Below are positions 20,173 through 28,253 of a stretch of 28,253 nt of DNA, in pieces. The position numbers and the translations under genes are program-made. Under the pieces are notes generated by a model. That model had not been told where the DNA came from. It made no database searches and saw only the letters and a list, made by a program, of their open reading frames with translations. The stretch comes from Desulfurococcales archaeon. Lineage in GTDB: Archaea > Thermoproteota > Thermoprotei_A > Sulfolobales > Acidilobaceae. Position 1 is the stretch's first letter. Every line of letters starts with the position of its first letter. The stretch lies in the NCBI GenBank assembly GCA_027012045.1, contig JALUZI010000094.1:1-28253 (forward strand). The letters run 5' to 3'.

Positions 20173-22188
20173 TCACCCCCATATGAGGTAGAGCATGAGC
20201 AGTAGTAGCCCGATACCGTATGCGTAATATGCTAGATACAGGTCAGGTCTCCCTTTATGCATTGACCGGAATCCCTTTGATATCAGTATGAACGCTATTG
20301 GAATACCTATGTGGTAGAAAGCGTCTATGAACCCATCCACATATCCTAGCAGGTCTATTGCTCCTATGAATCCCCCTACTATTATTATGTAGATCAGGGC
20401 GTTGATATACCATCTATCATAGAGGAAGTCATGGAGTATTCTAGCTGTTTTACTTGTTTTCAAGATTGACACAAAATCAACTTTCATGACTAGGTAGAGG
20501 GCTGGGACCAGTAAAACCATGGCTAGTACCCATGTTATTATTCCATATGTGGTCGCGTTGAACTCGACAGCTAGTTTTACTGGCTCCTCGAAGCCTAGGG
20601 TCTTCGATATTAAGTTTGAGAAGTCTGCACCGAATCCGAAGGGCCATACGAGTCCTATTATGAGTGCTGTAAATGCGAGGATTGTATAGGGCCATAGCAT
20701 CCTCGGCGGAGCCTCGTGGAGCTCGGCTTCATGGTGTGGTGGCTCATAGGGGGGCATGTGGAATACTCTGATTATGGCTCGTGTCGTGTAGAAGCCTGTT
20801 AGGCCTGCTGTGAATACTGCTAGGAACCATAGGTTTTCTAGGTGGGCGGCTTGGGCAGCGTGTATTACTCCTTCTTTGCTCCAGAACCCTGAGAAGGGTG
20901 GGAGTCCAGCTAGGCTGAGACCGGCTAGCCATATTGAGAGGGTGGTTATTTTCATGTATTTACTGAAGTTACCCATGTTGTCTATGAATCTGCTGTGTAC
21001 TGCGTGGATTGCCCAGCCCGCTATTAGGAATAGTGCTGCCTTGAATATTGCATGGCTCATTAGGTGTGCCGCACTGGCAGCTATTCCTTCGTAGGCCATT
21101 TCCTTCTGTGCTAGTAGACCTGCTGCTCCTACTCCTAGGAACATGTAGCCTAGCTGTGAAGCTGTGGAGAATGCGAATATCAGCTTTAACTCGCGGGATA
21201 CTAGCGCCATTGTCGCCATCATAAAGGCCGTTACTCCTCCGAGTAGGGCTATAATGTTGAAGTAGTGTTCCGTCGCGGCCAGAGCAGCTCCTCCCAATTG
21301 TTCTGCTCCATTGTAGAAGATAGGTGAGAATCTTAGCATGAAGTAGACTCCTGCTTTAACCATTGTTGCGGCGTGTATTAGTGCTGAGACTGGTGTTGGG
21401 CCTGTCATAGCTGTGACGAGCCATTCGTGGAATGGGAATTGAGCGCTCTTAGCTAGGGCTCCCAGGCTGAACACTAGCAGGGCTGCTGTTAGAACTCCTT
21501 TTGACGCGAGGAACGACATCCACCCTGTCGCGGTTTCGGATATTTGTGGTATGTTGAATGTTCCAGTTATCATGTAGAAGAGCGCCATTCCTATTATCAT
21601 GCCTATGTCTCCTACCCTGGTGAAGAGTATAGCCCTGACACCGCTGTGACTCGGTTCAAAGTACATCGGTGTCCCAAAGGCTTTTCTCCCAGGGTCTCCT
21701 ACCCAGGTTTCCTCTTCGTCGGTATACCAGTGACCGATTAACGCATAGCTCGCGAGTCCGGTTCCTTCCCATCCAATGAACATTAATACCAGGTTGTCGG
21801 CTAGGACTAGCAGTAGCATGCTTCCCACGAAGAACGTGAAGAAGAAGAAGTATCTCTGTACTCCCCAGTCTCCCTTCATATATTCCGTACTATATATTGC
21901 GATGAGCAGGGATAGCCATGAAACTACTAGGGCCATGAACGCTCCTAGGCCATCCATGTATGTTCCAAAGTTTATGCCTAAGCTTGGCAGCCAAGAGTAT
22001 TTCGTGTATATTAGATGTCCATGGTAAACCGATGGCGTTAGAATCGTTGCTATTAGAGCTGATATGAGTATGCTCCCTACCGCTGTGCCACCATATATTC
22101 TCTCGTCCCTAACTCCTGAAATCCAGAGTATTGCAAGTGCCAAAGCGCCAAGATAGGGAGTTAGCCAGATCCAAATGGGGTCTATCAT
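20173..22188 (-). CDS. nuoL: Complex I subunit L (NuoL), proton-pumping membrane subunit
   Basis: About 671 residues. The antiporter core shows MFIGWEGTGLASYALIGHWY, FPFHEWLVTAMTGPTPVSALI followed by HAATMVKAGVY, and FAFSTASQLGYMFLG, with the essential Glu and Lys positions apparently kept. A long C-terminal stretch fits the lateral helix of NuoL. GTG 22197 overlaps the nuoM stop, but ATG 22188 lies four bases after GGTGAT and is preferred. It is placed after nuoM, the reverse of the common L-M order. Confidence 0.94.
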   Translation of the reverse strand: MIDPIWIWLTPYLGALALAILWISGVRDERIYGGTAVGSILISALIATILTPSVYHGHLIYTKYSWLPSLGINFGTYMDGLGAFMALVVSWLSLLIAIYSTEYMKGDWGVQRYFFFFTFFVGSMLLLVLADNLVLMFIGWEGTGLASYALIGHWYTDEEETWVGDPGRKAFGTPMYFEPSHSGVRAILFTRVGDIGMIIGMALFYMITGTFNIPQISETATGWMSFLASKGVLTAALLVFSLGALAKSAQFPFHEWLVTAMTGPTPVSALIHAATMVKAGVYFMLRFSPIFYNGAEQLGGAALAATEHYFNIIALLGGVTAFMMATMALVSRELKLIFAFSTASQLGYMFLGVGAAGLLAQKEMAYEGIAASAAHLMSHAIFKAALFLIAGWAIHAVHSRFIDNMGNFSKYMKITTLSIWLAGLSLAGLPPFSGFWSKEGVIHAAQAAHLENLWFLAVFTAGLTGFYTTRAIIRVFHMPPYEPPHHEAELHEAPPRMLWPYTILAFTALIIGLVWPFGFGADFSNLISKTLGFEEPVKLAVEFNATTYGIITWVLAMVLLVPALYLVMKVDFVSILKTSKTARILHDFLYDRWYINALIYIIIVGGFIGAIDLLGYVDGFIDAFYHIGIPIAFILISKGFRSMHKGRPDLYLAYYAYGIGLLLLMLYLIWG

Positions 22189-22193
22189 GCTTA

Positions 22194-23741
22194 TCACCCT
22201 CCTATTCCAGCAAACAAGAATGTTTTATGGATTACTTCGAGCAATCCATGGTAGTACGGGTTGATCCATAGGAAGAAGACTATTCCCATAATTCCTATGA
22301 ATAGCATCGAGTACTGCAGTGCACCCGGTGTTTCAGTCTTCAGCGTTGCCTGCTCGCTTCTCGGTTTGTTATAGAATATTCTCCTCATGTTTACGAAGGA
22401 GTAGGCGGCTGAAACCATCAATGCAACTATTACTAGTGTCACCATTGGTATGAACTCAGCTGTAAGTGAAACGTTCTTGAATAGGCCGAACACTATGAAC
22501 AGTTCACTCCACATTCCTATGGTTGGAGGCATGCCTACTAGGTGCATGAATCCCAGGAGGGCTAGAGCAGCAGTCAGCGGGTATCTCCGGGCCAGTCCTC
22601 CCATCAATCTTATATCTCTTAGTCCATGCAGCTCTGTTATGAAAACTCCTGCCGTCATGAAGAGTAGTGCTTTGCCGATTGCGTGAGATAGGTATTGTAT
22701 CATTGCACCGGTTATTCCTACAGGTGTCAGAGTGGCTACTCCTAGTAGCATGTATCCCATCTGGCTGACACTGGAGTATGCTAGGAACTTCTTGAAGTCT
22801 GTCTGCTTCAACGCCACGAGACCGCCGTAGATAATAGTGGTAAAAGCTAGGTAGATGAACACCCATTTGTAGTCGGCGAAGAAGCCAGGGAATATTGGAA
22901 GTGTTATCCTTGCAAGGGCATATCCGGCTAGACCGATTAGGTTAGGTGATAGTAGTGCTGATATAGGTGTAGGAGCTTCAGCGTGTGCATACGGCAGCCA
23001 CATGTGGAATCCGAAGACGGCCATTTTTACGAATAGTCCTAGAACCATCAATAACGCGACATATGTCGCTGCTGCACCAAGTAGATTGGCAGTCCCGGCA
23101 ACCGGTGTCATAGTTGCTACGTCTAGATAGTCGAAGTTCCCTACATGGAACCCGTAGTACAGCATTCCTGAGAGGAACATGACTGCTCCAATGTGAGTCC
23201 ATACGAAGTATAGGATTGCTATTTTCCTCCTATCCCCATATCCGTAGTAGGCGATCAACAGGAATGATGGAACAAGTGTAAGTTCAAGGAAGACATAGAA
23301 TAGCACCATGTTTGTCGAATATACTAGGCCCAGCATAGCCACTGCGAACAGAGAGTAGAGGAAGAAGTACACACCAAGTGATGGCGGTGCTTCGCCTGCT
23401 TCCTTCATTTCTTCAATTCTCGTCCTCATGTAAGGTATAGAGTATATCGATACGAAAGCTGTGACAATGCTTATACCTACAGCTACAAGGCCTGAAAGAC
23501 CGTCGACAGCCAAAGCCAATGTTCCTATACCTTGCAAGTGAGCCATCCAGGGATCCACAATACCCTCGCCCAGGAGGCCTTTTACCGCTGCTACAGCCAC
23601 CAGGAAGAGTGGCAATAGTAGTGTAGCTGCCATGGTGTACGCTATTGCTTCTATATCGTCATCTCTAACCTTAAGTCCTATCAACCCAATAATGAGTGGG
23701 AGAAATATACTGATCCACAGAACAGGTATAGATGCTTCCAT
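22194..23741 (-). CDS. nuoM: Complex I subunit M (NuoM), proton-pumping membrane subunit
   Basis: About 515 residues with many membrane helices. FYVFLELTLVPSFLLIAYYG holds the membrane Glu, GFHMWLPYAHAEAPTPISALLSP is the signature loop, and FLAYSSVSQMGYMLLGVATL followed by GITGAMIQYLSHAIGKALLF completes the antiporter pattern. The assignment as M rather than L rests on length and the HAEAPTPISALL motif. ATG 23741 is seven bases after GGAGGTG; GTG 23747 is the overlapping alternative. Confidence 0.93.
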   Translation of the reverse strand: MEASIPVLWISIFLPLIIGLIGLKVRDDDIEAIAYTMAATLLLPLFLVAVAAVKGLLGEGIVDPWMAHLQGIGTLALAVDGLSGLVAVGISIVTAFVSIYSIPYMRTRIEEMKEAGEAPPSLGVYFFLYSLFAVAMLGLVYSTNMVLFYVFLELTLVPSFLLIAYYGYGDRRKIAILYFVWTHIGAVMFLSGMLYYGFHVGNFDYLDVATMTPVAGTANLLGAAATYVALLMVLGLFVKMAVFGFHMWLPYAHAEAPTPISALLSPNLIGLAGYALARITLPIFPGFFADYKWVFIYLAFTTIIYGGLVALKQTDFKKFLAYSSVSQMGYMLLGVATLTPVGITGAMIQYLSHAIGKALLFMTAGVFITELHGLRDIRLMGGLARRYPLTAALALLGFMHLVGMPPTIGMWSELFIVFGLFKNVSLTAEFIPMVTLVIVALMVSAAYSFVNMRRIFYNKPRSEQATLKTETPGALQYSMLFIGIMGIVFFLWINPYYHGLLEVIHKTFLFAGIGG

Positions 23742-23743
23742 GG

Positions 23744-24067
23744 TCACACACCTCCTTCGACATTTTCGGCTGAATCCGAGTCCAAGACGCCTGTCTTCCT
23801 ATAATACGCGGCTATTATCGCGACCACAACAGCTACCTCGGCAGAGACGACACTTATCAAAATAATGCCAAGAGCCGTGGCGTATGATGGTGCAGATGTT
23901 ATTAACGCTAGTATGACTAGGAAGACCCCATTAAACACTATTTCGAGTGATAACAGCATTCTTATCAGGTTTCTTGTGGCAGCAAACCCGTATACTCCTA
24001 TAGTTATGAGTAAGAGGCCTGTGACCGTAATCGTGTATCCTATAGACTCTATCGTTACAGCGGTCAT
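23744..24067 (-). CDS. nuoK: Complex I subunit K (NuoK)
   Basis: A protein of about 107 residues with three membrane helices. It contains GVYGFAATRNLIRMLLSLEIVFNGVFLVI, the NuoK/MrpC-like pattern with a membrane Glu in LSLEIVFN, and later ILISVVSAEVAVVVAII with the second Glu. ATG 24067 follows GAGGTGAT by four bases and is preferred to GTG 24076, which lies within that site and overlaps nuoJ. Confidence 0.94.
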   Translation of the reverse strand: MTAVTIESIGYTITVTGLLLITIGVYGFAATRNLIRMLLSLEIVFNGVFLVILALITSAPSYATALGIILISVVSAEVAVVVAIIAAYYRKTGVLDSDSAENVEGGV

Positions 24068-24072
24068 TTTTA

Positions 24073-24546
24073 TCACCTCTTCGCAAGGGATATAGCTTCA
24101 ATTATCGTTGCAGCAAGTGCAACTATTATCAGTACTAGAACACTCATGTATCTGGAGAGTAATAGATCGCTTATCGTTTGGGCTGGAGGTACTTTTGCAA
24201 ACGTGAAACCTGTATATAGTTTATTAAGATACAATCCTAGAACTGATAGTGTGAACAGAGCTACCGTAACTCCAATATACTCGTTTCTCACAGTTGTCTC
24301 TTTTGCACCTAGCAATGAAACACTGACAATTATGAACATAACAGCGGCGCCGACGTATACTAGGAGTTGTACTATGGCTATAAGGTGGTAACCCATGAAG
24401 GCAACAATGAGGCTTACTATAGAAGCGGTAAGGGCTAGTGACACGCTAGAGTAAACTAGGTCTTTACCTCTGACTGTAAGATATGCGAAGTACAGTGCGA
24501 ATGCGGATAGTATGGTTAGCCCCAAATAGTCATACGCGATATCCAA
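24073..24546 (-). CDS. nuoJ: Complex I subunit J (NuoJ)
   Basis: A protein of about 157 residues with five predicted membrane segments. It includes VYSSVSLALTASIVSLIVAFMGYHLIAIVQLLVYVGAAVMFIIVSV, with the YVGAAVMFI stretch on the pi-bulge helix of NuoJ. The frame extends to 24624 inside nuoI, but a complete GGAGGTGA lies eight bases before TTG 24546, one base after the nuoI stop, so that start is chosen. GTG 24558 lies inside the Shine-Dalgarno site itself. Confidence 0.9.
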   Translation of the reverse strand: MDIAYDYLGLTILSAFALYFAYLTVRGKDLVYSSVSLALTASIVSLIVAFMGYHLIAIVQLLVYVGAAVMFIIVSVSLLGAKETTVRNEYIGVTVALFTLSVLGLYLNKLYTGFTFAKVPPAQTISDLLLSRYMSVLVLIIVALAATIIEAISLAKR

Positions 24547-24547
24547 T

Positions 24548-25084
24548 CTACGATTCACCTCCCTCACTAGCAGGAACCTTAACAAGGCCCTTCTCCGGGT
24601 CAAACACATATTTGACCGGGACACCCTCCTTTACACTTGGGGACTCTACCTTCTGCTGGAACCTTTCAAGATCCAGGTCCATCTCATCCATGCTTAGGTA
24701 AACGACGTCATGTACTGGTAAATGGGCAAGTGCTTCAGTAGGACAAACGTCTACACACATGCCGCAGAATATACACCTGTTATAGTTGATTACTGGGTAT
24801 GGCTTAGGTTTTTTGCCTTCTTGAACTGTTACCTTAACCATTTTCATGGCTGATGCAGGGCATATTCTAGCGCAAGACATACATCCTATACATTTCTTCA
24901 TGTCTAGGACGATGAATCCCCTATACGTGTTCCTCAGCTCTATGTACTCGTATGGATATTTCAATGTGAACCTGTTTGGATTAGCGAAATACTTCAACCC
25001 TACTAGTATAGCTCCTAGATTGCCGGTGATAGCATTGATGAATCTAGGCTTAGGTGTCTGCTTCTCAACTACTTTCCCGGGCAT
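24548..25084 (-). CDS. nuoI: Complex I subunit I (NuoI), 2x[4Fe-4S] protein
   Basis: A 178-residue ferredoxin-like subunit with two 4Fe-4S motifs, CIGCMSCARICP (Cys65/68/71/75) and CIFCGMCVDVCP (Cys104/107/110/114), which pass electrons toward NuoB in the peripheral arm. The frame reaches up to 25162 inside nuoH, but ATG 25084 overlaps the nuoH stop by one base (TGATG) and matches the family length, so it is used. Confidence 0.95.
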   Translation of the reverse strand: MPGKVVEKQTPKPRFINAITGNLGAILVGLKYFANPNRFTLKYPYEYIELRNTYRGFIVLDMKKCIGCMSCARICPASAMKMVKVTVQEGKKPKPYPVINYNRCIFCGMCVDVCPTEALAHLPVHDVVYLSMDEMDLDLERFQQKVESPSVKEGVPVKYVFDPEKGLVKVPASEGGES

Positions 25085-26121
25085 CAGGCATACACCCCCA
25101 TATAAGCCTCTAGTAATGCGAGGCCAAACCCTATCAGGGCTAATGGTATGAAGATCCTCCAAGCTCCATCCAAGGCTTGGTCTATCCTGAATCTTCCATA
25201 GACGGCTCTGAGGAAGCTTATTATTGCCATCACTATTGTAGCCTTCACCAGGACGACGACTAACGGTATTATATACCCGTCGATTAGGTGGATACCGGGC
25301 TTATATGGCAACCATCCTCCGAGGAATACTAGTGTGAACAGTAGTGAGTACACGAACCTCTTTATGTAAGCTGAACCCATGTTTATTCCATACATTAATC
25401 CCGAATACTCTGTGAATGCGCCTGCTACGATTTCGTTTTCCGCTTCTGGTATTTCGAATGGGAATCCGCTTGTGGCCATGAGTATGGCGGCGAACATTGT
25501 TAATGCTGCTATTGGATTAGTGAATATCATCCATTTATAGAACGGTGTCTGTGCATTAACTATGTCAACTAGGTTGTATGAGAGTGCGGCAACTCCACCG
25601 GATAGTGCTGTTATAACTATTAGTAGCTCATAAGCAGTTATCACAAATGACTCTCTTAGGCTTCCAATAACGGCGAACTTGTTGTTACTAGCCCAACCAG
25701 CGGCTACAATGAATATGGGTGAGATCGTGCTCAAAGCCACTGTTAATAGTAAACTGTAGTCCATAGGGAGGGGATAGTAGTATGGTGTGCTGGTGTAAGG
25801 CATTGACACTACCGGTAGCAGAGATAGGACAAGGGCAGTTAGAGGTGCTCCAATGAATATTGGTTTGTCTACAGCTGTCGGAATTATTATCTCTTGGAAG
25901 GCGTACCTAGTTAGATCAGCGAACAACTGGAGGAAGCCTCCTAGCCTGGGGCTTATGTGGTAGGGCCCTATTCTCATTTGAACCCTGGCAGCTGTCTTCC
26001 GCTCGAACCATATTATGAATATGACGACTAGTAAGGCTGCCACTAGGCCTGGGGCTATGACAAGCTGGAAGAGTGGAGGCCAGAATATTATGTCTATAAG
26101 GAGTCTTATCCAGTCCGTCAT
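25084..26121 (-). CDS. nuoH: Complex I subunit H (NuoH), quinone-site membrane subunit
   Basis: A 345-residue protein with about eight membrane helices. FERKTAARVQMRIGPYHISPRLGGFLQLFADLTR is the first quinone-site loop. ASNNKFAVIGSLRESFVITAYEL follows, then the acidic loop GFPFEIPEAENEIVAGAFTEYSG, which is diagnostic for NuoH. It anchors the peripheral arm on the membrane arm and forms the quinone channel. ATG 26121 lies 7 bases after nuoD. Confidence 0.96.
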   Translation of the reverse strand: MTDWIRLLIDIIFWPPLFQLVIAPGLVAALLVVIFIIWFERKTAARVQMRIGPYHISPRLGGFLQLFADLTRYAFQEIIIPTAVDKPIFIGAPLTALVLSLLPVVSMPYTSTPYYYPLPMDYSLLLTVALSTISPIFIVAAGWASNNKFAVIGSLRESFVITAYELLIVITALSGGVAALSYNLVDIVNAQTPFYKWMIFTNPIAALTMFAAILMATSGFPFEIPEAENEIVAGAFTEYSGLMYGINMGSAYIKRFVYSLLFTLVFLGGWLPYKPGIHLIDGYIIPLVVVLVKATIVMAIISFLRAVYGRFRIDQALDGAWRIFIPLALIGFGLALLEAYMGVYA

Positions 26122-26128
26122 GGCTTTC

Positions 26129-27346
26129 TCACCTATCAGCCTCCGGTGGGAAATAGTCTATGCTACCATAGATCGCGGGGAGGTCGGCTATCCTGTGGCC
26201 TGGCACTATGTATTTGAAAACAATGGCGTTCCTGAAGGAGGGGGACACTACCCTTACACGGTATGGCTTCATCGCGTTCTGGCTTTCAACCATATAAACT
26301 ACTTCTCCTCTTCCGGCTTCAGCTCTAGCGAAGGCTCTACCTGCGGGGACTTTCAAGTTTGCGAATAGAGGTATAAGTTTGACTCTCTTAGTCTCTTGGA
26401 ATACTTTCTTATATAGTGGAGGAGCCTTTGCCCAGAACTTCTCATGCATAGGGTCTCCTTCTGGCATTTTCTCTAGAACCTGCCTGATGATGTTGAGGCT
26501 CTGCTGTATTTCGATTATTCTGATCCAAGCCCTGGCAAAGGCGTCTCCCTCTTCATACACTGGTACCTCGAAGTCTAGCTCATCGTATGCTTCGTAGGGC
26601 TCGATTATACGTACATCATACTTTATTCCTGATGCCCTGACGTTAGGGCCTACGATGCCTAGTTTAGCGGCGAGATTCTTGCTAATTATTCCTACGTCGA
26701 TAAGCCTTTTCTGTATAACAGGGTTGTCGAGGAATATCTTCCTGTACTCCTCTAGTCTCTTAAACATGTACCTTACCGCTTTCTCGGCATCTTCCTTGAA
26801 TCCTTGTGGTAGGTCTCTTCTAACTCCTCCGGGTATAGCGTATGTATGTGTTAAACGTGCTCCGGTTAGTTTTTCGGCTAGTTCAACGAATACTTCTCTG
26901 TCACCGAAGGGCCACATGTACATTGTTGAGTGGCCCAGGAAAACTCCGAATATACCCATACCATATAAGTGGCTTGCAACTCTATTTATCTCGCAAAGGA
27001 GTACTCGTAGGTACTTTGCTCTCGGTGGTGGCTCTATGTCCATTAGTTTTTCCACAGCCTCAACATAAGGTAGTGTGATGTTACAAGCGTCGAGTATAGC
27101 CATTCTCTCCATTAGCGGGACTATTTTTATGAACTCCCTGCCTTCTGCGAGTTTCTCCATTGTACGGTGAACGTATCCTAGATCCGGGTCTGCTTCTACT
27201 ATGACGTCACCATCTACCCTGATAATAATTCTCATGTGCCCGCTGCCAGGGTGCTGGGGTCCGATAAATACTTCGTATAGGTCTTTACCGATCTTCTTGA
27301 GATCCATTCCGGGTAGTTTCTTGGGAATTGTAGTGGTTGTGCTCAT
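26129..27346 (-). CDS. nuoD: Complex I subunit D (NuoD), quinone-binding subunit
   Basis: A 405-residue protein with FIGPQHPGSGHMRIIIRVDGD near the N-terminus, where the His of PQHP contacts quinone in complex I. The stretch ADPDLGYVHRTMEKLAEGREFIKIVPLMERMA follows, and the C-terminus is HRIADLPAIYGSIDYFPPEADR. The N- and C-terminal CxxC pairs that bind nickel in [NiFe]-hydrogenases are absent, which separates this operon from Mbh/Ech hydrogenases. Its start overlaps nuoC as ATGA. Confidence 0.96.
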   Translation of the reverse strand: MSTTTTIPKKLPGMDLKKIGKDLYEVFIGPQHPGSGHMRIIIRVDGDVIVEADPDLGYVHRTMEKLAEGREFIKIVPLMERMAILDACNITLPYVEAVEKLMDIEPPPRAKYLRVLLCEINRVASHLYGMGIFGVFLGHSTMYMWPFGDREVFVELAEKLTGARLTHTYAIPGGVRRDLPQGFKEDAEKAVRYMFKRLEEYRKIFLDNPVIQKRLIDVGIISKNLAAKLGIVGPNVRASGIKYDVRIIEPYEAYDELDFEVPVYEEGDAFARAWIRIIEIQQSLNIIRQVLEKMPEGDPMHEKFWAKAPPLYKKVFQETKRVKLIPLFANLKVPAGRAFARAEAGRGEVVYMVESQNAMKPYRVRVVSPSFRNAIVFKYIVPGHRIADLPAIYGSIDYFPPEADR

Positions 27347-27810
27347 TTGAATATCCCCTCCTCCTTTACGATGAAATCTTTTCTAAGCGGGTGTTTGTCT
27401 GCTACTTCTTGTAAGAGTAGTATGGGTCTGAGATCGGGGTGTCCCCTGAAGTTTATACCAAAGAATTCGAAGGTTTCTCTTTCCAGGAACTCGGCGCTCA
27501 CCCATATATCGCTTAATGAGTCAACTTCGGGGTTGTCTCTAGGTATTCTGGTCTTGAGCTCAACTATGTATTTCGCTAGATCTGTGTTGAGATAACTTGA
27601 AGCGTGGTAAATGACTTCGAATTGTTTTTCTTTCATGTAGTCGACTGCAGTAACTGTCTTAACGTGGTCGAAACCCATTTCAAGGAGTCGTTTAGCCGCT
27701 TCCCGTAGTTTACTGCTGTCCACACTGACTGAAATGAAACCTTTGCCCTCGGAGACCTCGGGGTTCAAGTCTCCTAGTTTGTTCTTGAGGGCTTCAACTA
27801 GTTCGCTCAT
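27343..27810 (-). CDS. nuoC: Complex I subunit C (NuoC)
   Basis: A 155-residue subunit (about the 30-kDa family core) with HVKTVTAVDYMKEKQFEVIYHASSYL, LKTRIPRDNPEVDSLSDIWVSAEFLERETFEFFGINFRGHPDLRPILL and the ending HPLRKDF, typical of NuoC. It overlaps nuoB and nuoD by four bases each (ATGA), so the three genes are probably translationally coupled. It is separate from nuoD, not fused. Confidence 0.95.
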   Translation of the reverse strand: MSELVEALKNKLGDLNPEVSEGKGFISVSVDSSKLREAAKRLLEMGFDHVKTVTAVDYMKEKQFEVIYHASSYLNTDLAKYIVELKTRIPRDNPEVDSLSDIWVSAEFLERETFEFFGINFRGHPDLRPILLLQEVADKHPLRKDFIVKEEGIFK

Positions 27811-28253
27811 TGAGTGTTCACCTCGTTTCCTATGAAGTAGTCTATTTTATCTTCTCTGACTCCTTTGGTTATCCATGAGCTCGCAACTCCTTTGCTACGG
27901 ATTATTTTCTGGAGTTCTATTATTGCCCTAGCTACAGCCTCGGGTCTAGGCGGACATCCGGGTATGTAGACGTCTATTGGCACTATCTGCCAGGGCCTTA
28001 CAATGTTATAGCTGTTATGGAATATTCCCCCATCCAGGGCGCATGCACCCATTGCGATAGCGAATTTGGGGAATGGCATCTGCTCCCAAGTTATACGAAC
28101 TGCTTTGGCCATTTTCTTTGTCACAGTTCCCTCTATTATCATGAAGTTGGTCTGGCGGGAAGCGATCCATGGGAGTGCACCATATCTTTCTGCGTCGAAT
28201 CTTGGGCTCCACGTTGCGGCGAACTCGCATCCGCAACAGCTGGTTGTGAGGTG
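27807..28253 (-). CDS. nuoB: Complex I subunit B (NuoB), N2 cluster protein (N-terminus outside window)
   Basis: The frame is open to the window edge. The visible 148 residues begin inside TTSCCGCEFAATWSPRF, with the paired cysteines of the N2 4Fe-4S cluster. The other ligands follow in MGACALDGG and YIPGCPPRPEA. GALPWIASRQTNFMIIEGTV and RPWQIVPIDVY complete the match to the complex I small subunit. N2 donates electrons to quinone at the NuoB/NuoD interface. A NuoA gene, if adjacent, would lie outside the window. Confidence 0.95.
   Translation of the reverse strand, partial: HLTTSCCGCEFAATWSPRFDAERYGALPWIASRQTNFMIIEGTVTKKMAKAVRITWEQMPFPKFAIAMGACALDGGIFHNSYNIVRPWQIVPIDVYIPGCPPRPEAVARAIIELQKIIRSKGVASSWITKGVREDKIDYFIGNEVNTQ

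Noticed and set aside
18759..28253. Membrane-bound hydrogenase (Mbh/Ech) instead of complex I
   Set aside because: NuoD lacks both CxxC nickel-binding pairs, and separate NuoH, J, K, L, M and N of the complex I type are present.
1..28253. CRISPR arrays, insertion sequences, integrase genes, phage genes or a replication origin
   Set aside because: No spaced direct repeats, transposase or integrase motifs, or clustered origin repeats were seen; the whole window is ordinary core chromosomal content.

Overview
The window looks like chromosomal DNA of a hyperthermophilic crenarchaeon, most likely of the Desulfurococcales type; the genus cannot be named from sequence alone. The evidence is the archaeal gene content and order (adkA-EMC3/DUF106-rpl34e-cmk-rpl14e-cbf5; rps13-rps4-rps11-rpoD-rpl18e-rpl13-rps9-rpoN-rps2), GGTGA-type Shine-Dalgarno sites, short AT-rich TATA boxes, frequent GTG and TTG starts, an intron in cbf5, and a superoxide reductase of the Ignicoccus kind. 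Base composition is moderate by eye. No mobile element, CRISPR array or phage gene was seen, and coding density is very high, with no gene-free stretch over about 140 bases.

Layout. (1) Positions 1-3317, plus strand: the tail of the ribosomal-protein/secY superoperon (adkA end, an EMC3/Oxa1-type insertase, L34e, cytidylate kinase, L14e), then cbf5, which carries a 30-nt archaeal intron, then tRNA-Ser(GGA). (2) 14186 down to 3328, minus strand: an almost gapless run starting with S13, S4, S11, RNA polymerase subunit D, L18e, L13, S9, RNA polymerase subunit N and S2. It continues through isoprenoid/lipid genes (a degenerate GHMP-kinase-like protein, isopentenyl phosphate kinase, type 2 IPP isomerase, geranylgeranyl diphosphate synthase), a DUF2118 protein, glutamyl-tRNA synthetase and a PsiE-like membrane protein. 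(3) 14291-17989: single genes and short operons, namely superoxide reductase, L7Ae on the minus strand, inorganic pyrophosphatase, an unknown secreted/anchored protein, a metallo-beta-lactamase-fold nuclease-like protein and a small membrane protein. (4) 28253 down to 18759, minus strand: a complex I-type operon nuoB-C-D-H-I-J-K-M-L-N without the NADH module (E, F, G), followed by a separately promoted FdhE-like zinc-ribbon gene.

How the genes work together. Regions 1 and 2 build the translation and transcription machinery and supply the C5-to-C20 units for archaeal ether lipids. Region 4 encodes a proton-pumping quinone-reducing membrane complex with an unknown electron donor. Region 3 holds oxidative-stress defence and pyrophosphate removal. 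The most notable items are the cbf5 intron that splits the codon of the catalytic aspartate, the GHMP-kinase homologue without recognisable ATP-binding and catalytic motifs inside the mevalonate cluster, a superoxide reductase lacking the usual catalytic lysine, and repeated fusion of stop codons with the next gene's Shine-Dalgarno site.
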